A stretch of 64,000 nucleotides of DNA from QPIN01 sp965224575 (GCA_965224575.1 CBDCZQ010000006.1:2356001-2420000), one strand, 5' to 3'. Positions 34,213 through 43,983 are shown, numbered from the stretch's first letter. The notes: generated by a model from the sequence alone, not told the origin. Program-made: numbers and translations.

Positions 34213-34500
34213 ACTATAAACAACTACTAAAAACTATCAGCGATATTTGCAGTCAAGTGTATTAAATCTGAACATCTGAGTCAGCAATCTATGTTATTGA
34301 AATTATGTTACAAAATTTATCTATATAGCAATATTATTACTAATTATTACTTATTTTTCGGTATGTTATTTGCTTTTTAAAGAAATAACATTAAAATCAT
34401 TATGTAGGTTTTGATATTGAAAAGCTCTAAAAATAAGAGTTCTAATAAAAATTATAAATATTTCAAATAATTACACTATAAAGTACGAAGGAGAGATACA

Positions 34501-35145
34501 ATGAAAGAAACACAATTTATTCTTAATCTATCCGGTATCAATCTGCTCGACGGTATCGTCTACTCGGTTCTAACTATCAGTGCAGTCCTATCATTTTCAC
34601 GTGGACTCACAAACGAGTTAACTACTCGCGGTGCGTGGGCAATCGCTGCACTGGTTACATTATTCTCGGTGAACCATGTGGCTCAATTTTTAATGCCTTA
34701 TTTAAAGAGTGCTTTTCCCGCGACAATCTTCGCTACCGCAGGAACCTTTGTCTTGGCATTCATGGTTCTTACACCCATTAAAAATGCGCTCGCCGGAAAG
34801 TATATGCGTCCCCATGAGGAAGTCGGTGCGACTGATAATATTGTTGGGCTAGGTTTTGGTTTGTTGAAAGGTTGGCTTCTTGTTACACTCATCTTTCTTT
34901 TTTTTACGATAGTAAAAGGGGAGGATGAAGAAGAATTTCCACCGTGGGTAATATCAGCTAAAACTTTACCTGTATTAGAGCTTAGCGTGAAGGTATTGGC
35001 GCGAGGTATGCCGGAATATATAAATATCCCAACCACTGCTCTGTCGAAAGAACGGGAAGTAACAGGGTTTATAGATCAAGTTTTTAGTGAAAAGGAAGTA
35101 GGACAGCTAGCAAACTTTAGGATTCCGGGTTCGTACGAGGACTAG
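34501..35145 (+). CDS. CvpA-family-like inner-membrane protein
   Basis: 214 residues with four predicted membrane helices. The opening (LDGIVYSVLTISAVLSFSRG, then ELTTRGAWAIAALVTLFS) and the later GFGLLKGWLLVTLIFLFFTI match the CvpA/colicin V production layout, where the first helix is followed by xGFxRGxxxE. The ribosome site is GGAGAG. Codon choice seems slightly richer in G+C than its neighbours. CvpA proteins support envelope integrity. Not next to purF, the usual partner. Confidence 0.65.
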   Translation: MKETQFILNLSGINLLDGIVYSVLTISAVLSFSRGLTNELTTRGAWAIAALVTLFSVNHVAQFLMPYLKSAFPATIFATAGTFVLAFMVLTPIKNALAGKYMRPHEEVGATDNIVGLGFGLLKGWLLVTLIFLFFTIVKGEDEEEFPPWVISAKTLPVLELSVKVLARGMPEYINIPTTALSKEREVTGFIDQVFSEKEVGQLANFRIPGSYED

Positions 35146-35243
35146 ATTTCAAGCGGGAGTCCATTGATAAAAGTTATTAATGGAACTTCTTTGATGTGTT
35201 TGGAATTAATACAAAAGTAATACACTAAATATATTAAATGTAA

Positions 35244-35280
35244 CTCAACAACCACCAATTTTCATCTGGTAGTTGTTGAG
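35244..35280. terminator. Strong hairpin between convergent CvpA-like and cusA genes
   Basis: CTCAACAACCACCA and TGGTAGTTGTTGAG form a 14-bp stem with a single mismatch around a nine-base loop. It lies between two convergent genes, 99 bp after one stop and 97 bp before the other. There is no clear T tract on either strand, so a bidirectional terminator is likely but not certain. Confidence 0.55.
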
Positions 35281-35376
35281 ATGGCGTTGAGAATAAAAAA
35301 TGATAGATTAATTTCAGATTTTTCGAAAAATACCACTAAGTTTAATAGTCTAAACCCCCATTTTTGATACTAAATA

Positions 35377-38300
35377 CTAATATTTGGTTTCTGGATCGTA
35401 TTTGTTATTTTTGCTTTCCTGAAATTGCAGAGTCAAGCTATATATAACTGGAAATACCAATAAACTTAAAATTAAAACTGTAAACATCCCACCTAAAACG
35501 GGGGCTGCTATACGATGAGTTACATCCGCACCGGCTCCTGTTGCCCACATGATGGGGACTAATCCGAGCATAGTGGTAAACGCGGTGATTGCAACTGGAC
35601 GAACACGTAACGCAGTGGCTTTTTCTACGGTTTTTTTGATTTCCTGTGCAGTTAATGACTGTTGTTTATGTTGTCGAAGTTTAGCAATTTCTATATCAAT
35701 AAAATTCAATACCATTACGCCTGTTTCTGCGGCAGTTCCCGCCAAGGCGATAAATCCGACATAAACAGCAACCGATAAATTATAGTCATACCAGAAAATT
35801 GCCCAGATGCCACCTATCAGTCCAAAGGGAATGGTTAACATGACGATTACCGGTTCGATAAAGTTACGAAAGGTAAAATACAACAATAAGAATATTAATA
35901 AAAGGGTAAGAGGGACGACAATACGTAATCGTTTTGATGCTCTTTCCATATATTCAAACTGACCTGACCAGCTAACTGTGTATCCTTTGGGGATTTTAAT
36001 TTGTTCTGCCAATACTTTTTTAGCCTGGCTGACATAACCGCCAATATCAGTGGTTTTTATGTCTACATAAATCCAGGCATTGGGACGGGAGTTTTCAGTT
36101 TTAATGGCTGGAGGCCCACGTCTTAACTGTAATTTTGCCACTAAAGTCAGAGGGATTTGTGCGCCTGTTGGGGTTGGTATTAAAACTCTTTTTAGACTTT
36201 CCAGGTTATCACGCAATTCACGGGGGTAGCGAAGATTAACAGGATAGCGTTCCAGGCCTTCTACGGTTTCTGTCACATTCATACCGCCGATAGCACTTCG
36301 AATGATGTCTTGTACGTCGCCAATAGTTAAACCATAGCGAGCTGCTGCTTCTCGGTTAATGTCAAAATCCAGGTAATGACCGCCTACTGTGCGATCAGCA
36401 AATGCAGATAATGTCTCCGGCAGAGTTTTTATTGTCTGTTCTATTTCTTTTGCTAATCGCTGCAATTCATTTAAATTTGGACCCGATATTTTAATACCCA
36501 CCGGTGTTTTAATACCGGTGGAGAGCATATCAATTCGGGTTTTGATTGGCATAGTCCATGCATTGGCTATGCCTGGAAAATGAAGTGCTTTATCCATTTC
36601 GGACATTAATTGCTGGGTAGTTTTAGTTGGGTCAGGCCACTGTTCTTTAGGCTTAAGGCGTACTGTTGTTTCAATCATCGACAAAGGAGCTGGGTCGGTT
36701 GCTGTGTCAGCTCGCCCTACTTTGCCAAAAACAAGTAATACCTCTGGAAAGGTTTTTAATATTTTATCTGTTTGTTGCAGGAGTTCTTTGGCTTTAGTAA
36801 TTGAAATGCCGGGAAAAGTGCTTGGCATATAAAGAATATCACCTTCGTCTAGTGGAGGCATAAATTCACTACCAATTTTGGATAAGGGGTAAGCTGTGGA
36901 TATTAATAATAAAGCAACGATAAGTAATGTTAAAGAACGCCAACGCATAGCAGCTTTTAATAAAGGTGCATGGATAAAATGCAGAAAACGATTCACTGGA
37001 TTTTTATCTTCGGAAATAACCTTTCCTCGGATAAAAAAGCCCATTAATACTGGTACAACGGTAATTGTTAATAGAGCCGCAGCGGCCATAGCATATGATT
37101 TAGTGTAGGCAAGGGGAGCAAATAATCTTCCTTCTTGGGCTTGCATTGCAAAAATAGGAATAAAAGACACGGTAATAATCAATAATGAAAAAAACAGGGC
37201 GGGTCCCACTTCTTTTGATGCGGTGCTAATGGCGTGTAAACGCTCTTTTTGTGTGAGTTCTGATTTTTTCTTTTTTGTAGCTTCGGCTAAATGTTTGTGT
37301 GCATTTTCGACCATGACAATAGCACCATCGACCATGTCTCCAATCGCAATCGCAATACCACCCAAAGACATGATATTGGCATTGAGTCCTTGCATTTTCA
37401 TAATAATGAAAGAAATTAAAATACCTAAAGGTAAGGTAATAACAATTACTAAAGATGAACGTAAATGTAATAAAAATGCAGCGACCATGATGCAAACGAT
37501 AATCAACTCATGTGTCAAAGCCTTTTTTAGAGTATCAACAGCGCGGTCAATTAAATCACCTCGGTCGTAAACTGAAATAATTTCGACACCTTTTGGTAAG
37601 CCCTGCCTTAATTGATCAAGTTTTTTTCTGACACCTTCGATAGTTTCTTTAGCATTTTCACCGAAACGCATAATAACTACACCGCCCACAACTTCACCTT
37701 CGCCATTAAGTTCGACTAATCCTCTTCTAAGTTCAGGGCCAATATGAACGTGAGCTACATCTTGTAATCGAATAGGTGTTCCATTACTATCAACACCTAA
37801 TGGAATGCTATTGATGTCATCAATACTTTGAATATATCCAAGGCCGCGCACCATATATTCAGTTTCTGCCATTTCAACTAATCGTCCACCCACGTTATTA
37901 TTGGAACGTTGAATCGCTCTTTTAACTTTAGCTAAAGGAATGCCATAAGCGAGTAGGGCATTTGGATCAACTTCAACCTGATATTGTTTAACATAGCCAC
38001 CGACAGAAGCCACTTCGGCAACACCCGGGACGGTTTGTAATGGATAACGTAGATACCAGTCTTGAATCGAACGTAATTGAGCCAGGTCATGTTTTCCGGT
38101 TTTATCGACCAGAGCATATTCATAAACCCAGCCAACACCTGTGGCATCAGGTCCTAATGATGGATTAACTCCTTTTGGTAAGCGGTTACTGGCATAATTC
38201 AAGTATTCTAATACTCGTGAGCGTGCCCAATATATATCGGTGCCATCTTCGAAGATAATATAGACAAAAGATAGCCCAAAAAATGAGTAGCCTCGTACAA

Positions 38301-38541
38301 CCTTGGTTTTTGGGACGGCTAGCATAGCTGTTGTTAATGGATAAGTAACTTGATCTTCTACAACTTGAGGTGCTTGTCCGGGGTATTTGGTAAAGACAAT
38401 AACTTGCACATCTGATAAATCAGGAATTGCATCCAAAGGCATGTTTTTAAAAGACCATAAACCGGCTACCCCAAGAAAAATAGCGGCAAGGAGGACGATA
38501 AAACGCTCTTTGAATGCGCTTTCAATTAAGCGTTCAATCAT
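35377..38541 (-). CDS. cusA: Copper/silver RND efflux pump CusA
   Basis: A 1054-residue heavy-metal RND transporter. Twelve membrane helices flank two large periplasmic loops. Diagnostic pieces: LDAIPDLSDVQVIVFTKYPG, the helix-4 stretch GGIAIAIGDMVDGAIVMVEN with the proton-relay acids, and MPIKTRIDMLSTGIKTPVGI, whose Met residues and wording fit the Cu/Ag (CusA) rather than the Zn/Co (CzcA) branch. It exports Cu(I)/Ag(I) across the envelope. It overlaps cusB by eight bases at its start. Confidence 0.9.
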   Translation of the reverse strand: MIERLIESAFKERFIVLLAAIFLGVAGLWSFKNMPLDAIPDLSDVQVIVFTKYPGQAPQVVEDQVTYPLTTAMLAVPKTKVVRGYSFFGLSFVYIIFEDGTDIYWARSRVLEYLNYASNRLPKGVNPSLGPDATGVGWVYEYALVDKTGKHDLAQLRSIQDWYLRYPLQTVPGVAEVASVGGYVKQYQVEVDPNALLAYGIPLAKVKRAIQRSNNNVGGRLVEMAETEYMVRGLGYIQSIDDINSIPLGVDSNGTPIRLQDVAHVHIGPELRRGLVELNGEGEVVGGVVIMRFGENAKETIEGVRKKLDQLRQGLPKGVEIISVYDRGDLIDRAVDTLKKALTHELIIVCIMVAAFLLHLRSSLVIVITLPLGILISFIIMKMQGLNANIMSLGGIAIAIGDMVDGAIVMVENAHKHLAEATKKKKSELTQKERLHAISTASKEVGPALFFSLLIITVSFIPIFAMQAQEGRLFAPLAYTKSYAMAAAALLTITVVPVLMGFFIRGKVISEDKNPVNRFLHFIHAPLLKAAMRWRSLTLLIVALLLISTAYPLSKIGSEFMPPLDEGDILYMPSTFPGISITKAKELLQQTDKILKTFPEVLLVFGKVGRADTATDPAPLSMIETTVRLKPKEQWPDPTKTTQQLMSEMDKALHFPGIANAWTMPIKTRIDMLSTGIKTPVGIKISGPNLNELQRLAKEIEQTIKTLPETLSAFADRTVGGHYLDFDINREAAARYGLTIGDVQDIIRSAIGGMNVTETVEGLERYPVNLRYPRELRDNLESLKRVLIPTPTGAQIPLTLVAKLQLRRGPPAIKTENSRPNAWIYVDIKTTDIGGYVSQAKKVLAEQIKIPKGYTVSWSGQFEYMERASKRLRIVVPLTLLLIFLLLYFTFRNFIEPVIVMLTIPFGLIGGIWAIFWYDYNLSVAVYVGFIALAGTAAETGVMVLNFIDIEIAKLRQHKQQSLTAQEIKKTVEKATALRVRPVAITAFTTMLGLVPIMWATGAGADVTHRIAAPVLGGMFTVLILSLLVFPVIYSLTLQFQESKNNKYDPETKY

Positions 38542-39865
38542 TTTCCAGCCCTCTGTTATGCTGCATTTGGTTTGAGTGCATATGATGTATTTCCACTGGT
38601 TTTATAGACTTCTTAGGTTTCATCATTTTTGCTGTAGCTTCACGTAATTTAGATTCTGAATCCAATAAAAATTGGGAAGAGGTCACAACTTTGTCACCTT
38701 CTTTAATACCGTCTAGTACAATAACTTTCCCATTAGAACTTAAGCCAAGTGTTACTTGGCGCGGTTCAAACTTGCCAGGTTCTCGCATAACAAAGACGCG
38801 ATTACTCACACCAGAACGAATAATGGCCTCACTAGGAATGGTCACGGCATTGATTTGTTTTCCGGCATGAATAGTCACTTCTGCAAACATATCCGGTTTT
38901 AACAATAACTCAGAATTATCAAATGCGAGCCGTACTTTTATTGTGCGTGTTTTAGGCTCGGCATAAGGGTATATATATGCCAATCGTCCTTTAAAGGTTC
39001 GACCCGGAATACCCGCCAAATGCATTTCTACAGGATCATCAACACTGACCCAAGGTAATTCATATTCATAAATATTTGCATAAACCCAAACGGTAGATAA
39101 ATCGGCTATCATATAAAGCTCAGTTGCTGGAGTGACATACTGTCCTTCACGCGCACCTATATTCATAATAATGCCTGCTGCTGGAGAATGAATATGCAGA
39201 CTCTTTTTAATTTTATGTGTGCGTGTCAGGTCGTGCATTTGATGAGCAGGAACATCAAGCAGTTTTAAACGCTCAAGAGAACTTTTGACTAATTCTTCAG
39301 CTCCTTGTTGAATATCTTTAATAGGGCTTTTTTCCAGTGCCTTGAGATTACGTAAAGCAAGAATATATTCTTGCTGGCTGGTCACTAGTTGAGGTGAATA
39401 AATGCTGAGCAAGTCATCATTTTTCTTTACCCATTGACCGGTTTTATCTATATTTAAAAATTCTATCCAACCTTCGGTTTTCGGATGTAAACGGACTAAA
39501 TGTTCTTCATCATAGGCTACTCTGCCAACTGCACGTACTATGTGTGAGAGTGATTCTCTGCTGGCAATTTCCGTTCTTACGCCAATATTTTGTACAGTCA
39601 CAGGGTCGATTTTTACTGTGCCGATGATTTCATCTGAATCATTACTATCTTCAGAATAAACAGGAATGTAATCCATGCCCATATTACCTTTTGCTGGAAT
39701 AGGCGATGTGACTGATGGATTCATCGGGTGTCGATAAAATAAGGGTTGCTTAACATCTACAGAAATGACGGGCTGTTTTTCTATTTGTTGACTTGCCAAC
39801 CAGTAGCCACCGAATAAACCTATTGCTAGTAGAAAAGGGGTAGTTATTAATAATTGTTTATTCAT
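38534..39865 (-). CDS. cusB: RND periplasmic adaptor CusB
   Basis: 443 residues from the ATG with AAGGA nine bases upstream (MNKQLLITTPFLL); an ATG three codons earlier abuts the ribosome site and is rejected. There is an N-terminal membrane anchor, then a heavy-metal binding segment (YRHPMNPS ... KGNMGMDYIPVYSED, the YxCPMHP/DMGMxY type), then HlyD-like hairpin, lipoyl and barrel domains (HSPAAGIIMNIGAREGQYV; IPSEAIIRSGVSNRVFVM). It links CusA to CusC and hands over metal. The start overlaps cusC by eight bases. Confidence 0.88.
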   Translation of the reverse strand: MNKQLLITTPFLLAIGLFGGYWLASQQIEKQPVISVDVKQPLFYRHPMNPSVTSPIPAKGNMGMDYIPVYSEDSNDSDEIIGTVKIDPVTVQNIGVRTEIASRESLSHIVRAVGRVAYDEEHLVRLHPKTEGWIEFLNIDKTGQWVKKNDDLLSIYSPQLVTSQQEYILALRNLKALEKSPIKDIQQGAEELVKSSLERLKLLDVPAHQMHDLTRTHKIKKSLHIHSPAAGIIMNIGAREGQYVTPATELYMIADLSTVWVYANIYEYELPWVSVDDPVEMHLAGIPGRTFKGRLAYIYPYAEPKTRTIKVRLAFDNSELLLKPDMFAEVTIHAGKQINAVTIPSEAIIRSGVSNRVFVMREPGKFEPRQVTLGLSSNGKVIVLDGIKEGDKVVTSSQFLLDSESKLREATAKMMKPKKSIKPVEIHHMHSNQMQHNRGLEND

Positions 39866-41129
39866 AAATTTCATCCTTGCCTACTGTGGCTGTAAGTTGT
39901 GCTAGAGATTGATTAGCCTCTGCAAAAACATTCCAATATTGCATTTCGAAATTTAATAAAGTGATTTGACTGCGGACTAAATTTAAAAAATCAACTTTGC
40001 TGACTTGATAACCTGCCAACATAGACGATACAGTTTGTCTTGCTTGGGGAATAATCCCGGTCTTGAACAAGATAAATTGATCTTTGGCGCGTTGATAATT
40101 ACTATAACTTTGTGTGATTTGTGTACGGACATTATTAAGTTCATCCTGGAATGCATATTTTTTTTGCAGCAATTCACTCGTTCTTTGATCTACTGCTTTA
40201 TCTTGCTTGCTGGTATAAAAGATAGGGACAGTCATGCTGATTTTTATACTGAGAAAATCGGCACGCTCAGCGCCTGATGGCATATCATCTCTAGCGCTGT
40301 AGGCAGCTCCAATGTTTAGATCAGGCAGGTAATCTCTTTTAGTTAGATCTAAACGGGATTGTGCAGCACTAATTGATGTTCGACTGGCTGATAGCAAAGC
40401 TCTAAAACTTGCAGCTTGCTGATATAAATCGACTTCAGTTTTAAGCTGGGGTAAGGTGGTCTTAACCTTTTCAGGTAAAGAAATAGGTAGGTTTGCTGGC
40501 CTGTTGAGTAAACTGTTAAGTGATGCAGTTGTATTGCTGCGATTACCTTTTAGCTTGAGCTGCTGGTCTAATAATTTAGACAGCTCAAGTTGTGCTAGCA
40601 ACACATCCTGCTGTAGTCCTTGTCCAACTTCGTATTTAGTACGGGCAATCTGAATAAATTGCCGTAAAAGAACCTGATTGTTATCGACAATCTTCAAAGC
40701 ACGATCCAGATAAAAAATCTGCCACCAAGTATCTTTAACATTTTTCTGTAGCCATCCTTGTGCTTCTATTACATTTTTCATCGCTGCATCCGCTTGTAAT
40801 GAAGCAACTTTCTGGCGTAAAGCCAGTTTCCCAGGGAACGGAATGGTTTGAGAGATGCCCACTTTAAATTGAGTCATATTTTCTTGTTGAGAATCAAAAC
40901 TGTCAACAGGAAGGTTTAATGTATTAAAGCTAATGGTCGGGTCTGGTAAGCTGCCAACTTGTGATGGGATAGTAGCCATAGATTTGGCTCTTGCTAAAAT
41001 TTGAGCCAGACTTGGGTTATCTTCAATAGCAATACTGATTGCAGAATGTAAAGTCAATTCTTCAGCATTCACTATGCTCGATAAAATTAGAAACACTACA
41101 ATTTGAATTGCTTTTTTTGGGGAAATCAT
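39858..41129 (-). CDS. cusC: Outer-membrane efflux channel CusC/TolC-like
   Basis: 423 residues from the ATG giving MISPKKAIQIVVFLILSSIV; thirteen codons upstream are open but would displace the signal peptide. Signal cleavage is near VNA-EEL. Two outer-membrane-efflux repeats follow (LHSAISIAIEDNPSLAQILA; QLELSKLLDQQLKLKGNRSN; LDLTKRDYLPDLNIGAAYSA). It lacks the CusC-type lipidated Cys, so it is of the CzcC/TolC-like subtype. First gene of cusCBA; a repeat element lies just upstream. Confidence 0.85.
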   Translation of the reverse strand: MISPKKAIQIVVFLILSSIVNAEELTLHSAISIAIEDNPSLAQILARAKSMATIPSQVGSLPDPTISFNTLNLPVDSFDSQQENMTQFKVGISQTIPFPGKLALRQKVASLQADAAMKNVIEAQGWLQKNVKDTWWQIFYLDRALKIVDNNQVLLRQFIQIARTKYEVGQGLQQDVLLAQLELSKLLDQQLKLKGNRSNTTASLNSLLNRPANLPISLPEKVKTTLPQLKTEVDLYQQAASFRALLSASRTSISAAQSRLDLTKRDYLPDLNIGAAYSARDDMPSGAERADFLSIKISMTVPIFYTSKQDKAVDQRTSELLQKKYAFQDELNNVRTQITQSYSNYQRAKDQFILFKTGIIPQARQTVSSMLAGYQVSKVDFLNLVRSQITLLNFEMQYWNVFAEANQSLAQLTATVGKDEIYE

Positions 41130-41182
41130 AAACTTCTCACACAAGGAAATAAAACATCGGCTAACCAACAGACATCATCATT

Positions 41183-41262
41183 GTAAGTTGGGCTGCCGTC
41201 TTTTTGGCAACCCAACAAAAGAATAGTCAATCGTTGGATTAACAAAAAAATCTGTTAGTCGG
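41183..41262. repeat. GTAGGTTGGGCT repeat, half-degraded copy
   Basis: Hairpin A is intact (GTAAGTTGGGCTGCC...GGCAACCCAAC, 41183-41216). Hairpin B is recognisable only as TCGTTGGATTAAC...CTGTTAGTC. It sits between cusC and the small His/Cys protein gene, in the same orientation as the copy at 20.7 kb. Confidence 0.65.
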
Positions 41263-41363
41263 AAAAATGTGTTTTTATATAGAAAAGGGTTGATGATAAA
41301 GCTGGTTTTATGAAAAATTTATTTTAAATAACTTTCATAAACGATAGACACACGAATCCTTTA

Positions 41364-41753
41364 TTAGAGGATAGATATAGGGGGTCTTATTTCTGGTGAT
41401 AACGGAGTTTTATAGAGTGATGAGGACTCAAACGGTGAAAAAATGTAAGAAGTAGATAGACTGTTATTTGATAATGAGGAAGGGATTCCATATCCATTGC
41501 CGCAGAAATTAAAATTACAATTTCCACTGCTCTGGCAATGCTGAATAGAGTTTTCTTGGTGCGTTACTTTGCTCGGTTTTTGGTGCTTTGAATTAAGTAT
41601 TGGAGCAAATGAAACGAAATTAGTCACTAAGTTTAGATTTTCAGGTAAATGATCAGACATAGTCATACCTGCACAATGCTCAAACGCTGAAACAATAGGC
41701 GTTATTAGCATTAAAAGAATGAGGGAAATTGAAATTCTTCGTTTAATCATCAT
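41364..41753 (-). CDS. Small exported His/Cys-containing protein upstream of cusCBA
   Basis: 129 residues with a signal peptide (about 1-23, MMIKRRISISLILLMLITPI, cleavage near VSA-FEH). The mature part has clustered possible metal ligands: HCAGMTMSDH near the N-terminus and HCQSSGNCNFNFCGNG in the middle. Same strand as cusCBA, about 235 bp upstream of cusC. A periplasmic copper-binding accessory role is a reasonable guess from residues and position; no family recognised. Confidence 0.5.
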   Translation of the reverse strand: MMIKRRISISLILLMLITPIVSAFEHCAGMTMSDHLPENLNLVTNFVSFAPILNSKHQKPSKVTHQENSIQHCQSSGNCNFNFCGNGYGIPSSLSNNSLSTSYIFSPFESSSLYKTPLSPEIRPPISIL

Positions 41754-41892
41754 TAAATAAAGTAGTAACTCTTTGTAAAAACTCGTTTAAGTATTTTAAA
41801 CTCTAATTGTAGATAATAGTCCACATTGCGAATAATTAATAGTCTATTTTTATATCAAATTATAAATTCTTTTGGTAAAAAAATGATTAATA

Positions 41893-41987
41893 AATAACCG
41901 AGGTTAGGTACAAATTAAATAGACTCACTTTTTTAACGGCATCAGATAGATCAATAAGCTTTTAATTTGTACCCGACCCTAGTTATT
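41893..41987. repeat. 95-bp inverted-repeat element (MITE-like)
   Basis: Arms of 27 bp at 41893-41919 (starting AATAACCGAGGTTAGGTACA) and 41961-41987 (ending GTACCCGACCCTAGTTATT) are reverse complements with about five mismatches. They enclose 41 bp with no ORF. Single copy in this window. Confidence 0.6.
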
Positions 41988-42185
41988 CTTGAACAATATG
42001 GGGTGCAGCCGTGTATGTAAACATTATTTTAAATCAGCACCCGTAAGGTCGTAATTTATGTGATTAATCTATATTAAATTACCTAAAATAGAGGGTATTC
42101 CTTCATATTTTTTTAAAATTCAGTTCTGTAGTATTTTCCATGGTTAATGAATTTCTCATTAGCTATTTTCAACTGGAGATTTACT

Positions 42186-42704
42186 ATGAAAATAAAAGCT
42201 ATTTCGTTTGTTATTGTATGCGCCGGGTTAATGTTTGGTGGTATTTCACAATCGTTCGCCGATTTTAAATGGTATGCAGGTTCTGAGTGTGTGCGGTGGG
42301 ATGAATCTATTGACCCTGCTACTTATATAAATTCGAGTCGTAGATTTAATCCATCAACTACAAGACGTCTTCGTTTGGATTGTCCATCAATTCATGATAG
42401 AGGAGCTAATATATTAGGCTCCTTTGTTCGAGTTATTGATAGGCATCCTGGAGACAGGGTTTGTGCACGTATGGTTGCTGTTCGCCAGATTGATTCCAGT
42501 TTTGTAAGTAGAAGTGGCCCACGTACATGTACTGGAACTGCATGGAACTCTCCTAACCCCGTAGTGTTAAATACTGGCGGTTTGACTGGGATTTGGTCAG
42601 ATATGTATTATTACCACAGCGTATACCAAATCCCAGCTAGATATGAAGGTCGTTCTTCTGGTGTTGTATCTTACTATGTTAGTGAGTTTAATGGCTTTGA
42701 TTAA
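42186..42704 (+). CDS. Exported protein of unknown function
   Basis: 172 residues from the ATG with GGAGA seven bases upstream; thirteen codons further up are open but hydrophilic. Signal peptide 1-25 (MKIKAISFVIVCAGLMFGGI, cleavage near SFA-DFK). The mature protein has four Cys (GSECVRW, LDCPS, VCARMV, RTCTG), probably two disulfides, and a beta-rich composition. No family recognised. A perfect 12-bp terminator hairpin follows, so it is monocistronic. Confidence 0.65.
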   Translation: MKIKAISFVIVCAGLMFGGISQSFADFKWYAGSECVRWDESIDPATYINSSRRFNPSTTRRLRLDCPSIHDRGANILGSFVRVIDRHPGDRVCARMVAVRQIDSSFVSRSGPRTCTGTAWNSPNPVVLNTGGLTGIWSDMYYYHSVYQIPARYEGRSSGVVSYYVSEFNGFD

Positions 42705-42720
42705 GCAATGCTAGTTAGCC

Positions 42721-42754
42721 GAGTACAGTAGGTGGATACTTGCCTACTGTACTC
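42721..42754 (+). terminator. Perfect hairpin after the exported-protein gene
   Basis: GAGTACAGTAGG and CCTACTGTACTC pair perfectly over 12 bp around a ten-base loop, starting 16 bases past the stop. The following bases (TCCCTTATTA) are only partly T-rich. Most likely a transcription terminator. Confidence 0.65.
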
Positions 42755-42786
42755 TCCCTTATTATCCAATATATTGAGAGTAAAAG

Positions 42787-43503
42787 ATGAATATTTTTTC
42801 AAAAAAAATAATAGTTTATGGTTCACTGCTAAGTGTGATTGTTGGTGCCGTATATCATTTAAATAATAAAAAATTTGGGAGTGGCCTTAATGAAGGAATA
42901 AAACAAACCTCGTTATCAAAGGATCAATTGACAGATGAAATTAATAGACTTTCTTTTGGTGATACTGAATTGAAACTAGCTTCTACATCTCATTCTCAAA
43001 ATGATATTAAAAACAAGCTTAATAAGATTAATGGAAAAATTGAGGCATTACGTGACCAATATGATTCGCTGAGCAACATGGTTGCTTTAAGCCCATTTGA
43101 TATAAATGATGACGAAAGTGAAGACACTATGTTAAGCGAAGAAGAAGAGGTGGAGGTTTTTAAAAAACAGGTTAAGGAGCAAATTGATTTATACGATAAT
43201 CTTGCTGCAGAGGAAGGAGTTGATCAAAAATGGGCTACAGATGCACAAGCAAATATTTATGAGTCTTATAGCAGTTTGACTGATAGTGGAATTGATGTTG
43301 CAGATGTAAAGTGTCATCGTTCATTTTGTCAAGCAGCTATCATTCTTGATGATGGGCATGGTGATGACGTGATGCAAAAACTTCAAGAAATTGCGCCATG
43401 GGAAGATGGTGAATCCTTTGTCTGGTTTGAAGATTTAGAACAGGGTGAAGGCTCGATATATTTATCTCGTGAAGGTGAAAAATTACCGAATATTGACGGT
43501 TAA
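42787..43503 (+). CDS. Membrane-anchored or exported acidic protein, unknown
   Basis: 238 residues. An N-terminal hydrophobic segment (about 7-25, IIVYGSLLSVIVGAVYH) acts as signal anchor. A coiled-coil stretch (about 75-100) and a very acidic region (DDESEDTMLSEEEEVEVF) follow. The C-terminal ~70 residues form a compact domain with two Cys (VKCHRSFCQAAIIL) and repeated acidic/aromatic residues (SFVWFEDLEQGEGSIYLS). No family recognised. Confidence 0.6.
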   Translation: MNIFSKKIIVYGSLLSVIVGAVYHLNNKKFGSGLNEGIKQTSLSKDQLTDEINRLSFGDTELKLASTSHSQNDIKNKLNKINGKIEALRDQYDSLSNMVALSPFDINDDESEDTMLSEEEEVEVFKKQVKEQIDLYDNLAAEEGVDQKWATDAQANIYESYSSLTDSGIDVADVKCHRSFCQAAIILDDGHGDDVMQKLQEIAPWEDGESFVWFEDLEQGEGSIYLSREGEKLPNIDG

Positions 43504-43513
43504 AAGAGCAATG

Positions 43514-43545
43514 CCGACATTTTTTCTATTGAAGATGAATGTCGG
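43514..43545 (+). terminator. Hairpin terminator after the acidic-protein gene
   Basis: CCGACATT and AATGTCGG form an 8-bp perfect stem ten bases after the stop codon, with a 16-base loop. AAAGCTTTTG follows, with a short T run. A probable intrinsic terminator of moderate strength. Confidence 0.5.
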
Positions 43546-43611
43546 AAAGCTTTTGTAACGTCGTATTAGGTAGGAGAATTAATTAAAACTGTAGATCATT
43601 CTGTGTAGCTC

Positions 43612-43689
43612 GGTGGAAAAGTGATAACGCATTCCACCTTTTCCATAATATCCAAAATGTCGGATAACGCTGGGCTCATCCAACTTACG
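43612..43689. repeat. Two-hairpin REP-like element (divergent relative)
   Basis: A first hairpin (GGTGGAA...TTCCACC, 43612-43638) is followed by a second unit whose reverse complement reads CGTAAGTTGGATGAGCCCAG then CGTTATCCGACA. The second unit recalls the GTTGGAT...ATCCAAC form of the repeats found elsewhere in the window. Degraded but of the same two-hairpin design. Confidence 0.45.
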
Positions 43690-43983
43690 ATTCATCCGCC
43701 TGACGTGTTAAAAAAATATTTTCTGCTTTTACCCTAGCTTATATTTCCACGCCTGAGTAAATTTTTTATATCAAAAAAATTGATGGTGTAATACTCTACT
43801 GCTAGGTACAGTAGCAATAGAATTTTTTCACTAAATTACTCTTAAATTAAAAAGAAATAATAAAGAGATAGCACAACACAAAAGAAATCTATGCAGGTAT
43901 AATGCTCCGTTCATATCTATGACGCTACACATACAGAAATCAAGGTAATAATTAGCAATAGAGAATTTTATCTATTGCAGCTA

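Larger units (their letters stand above)
33587..34500. other. Long gene-poor region between fba and the CvpA-like gene
   Basis: 914 bases without a supported gene. It contains a 9-bp tandem array (34005-34049) and an inverted-repeat element (34133-34212). The section 33690-33960 is less A+T-rich than its surroundings and has short protein-like open runs in several frames but no joinable ORF, so it may be eroded coding DNA. The last 200 bases are very A+T-rich and should contain the promoter of the following gene. Confidence 0.5.
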
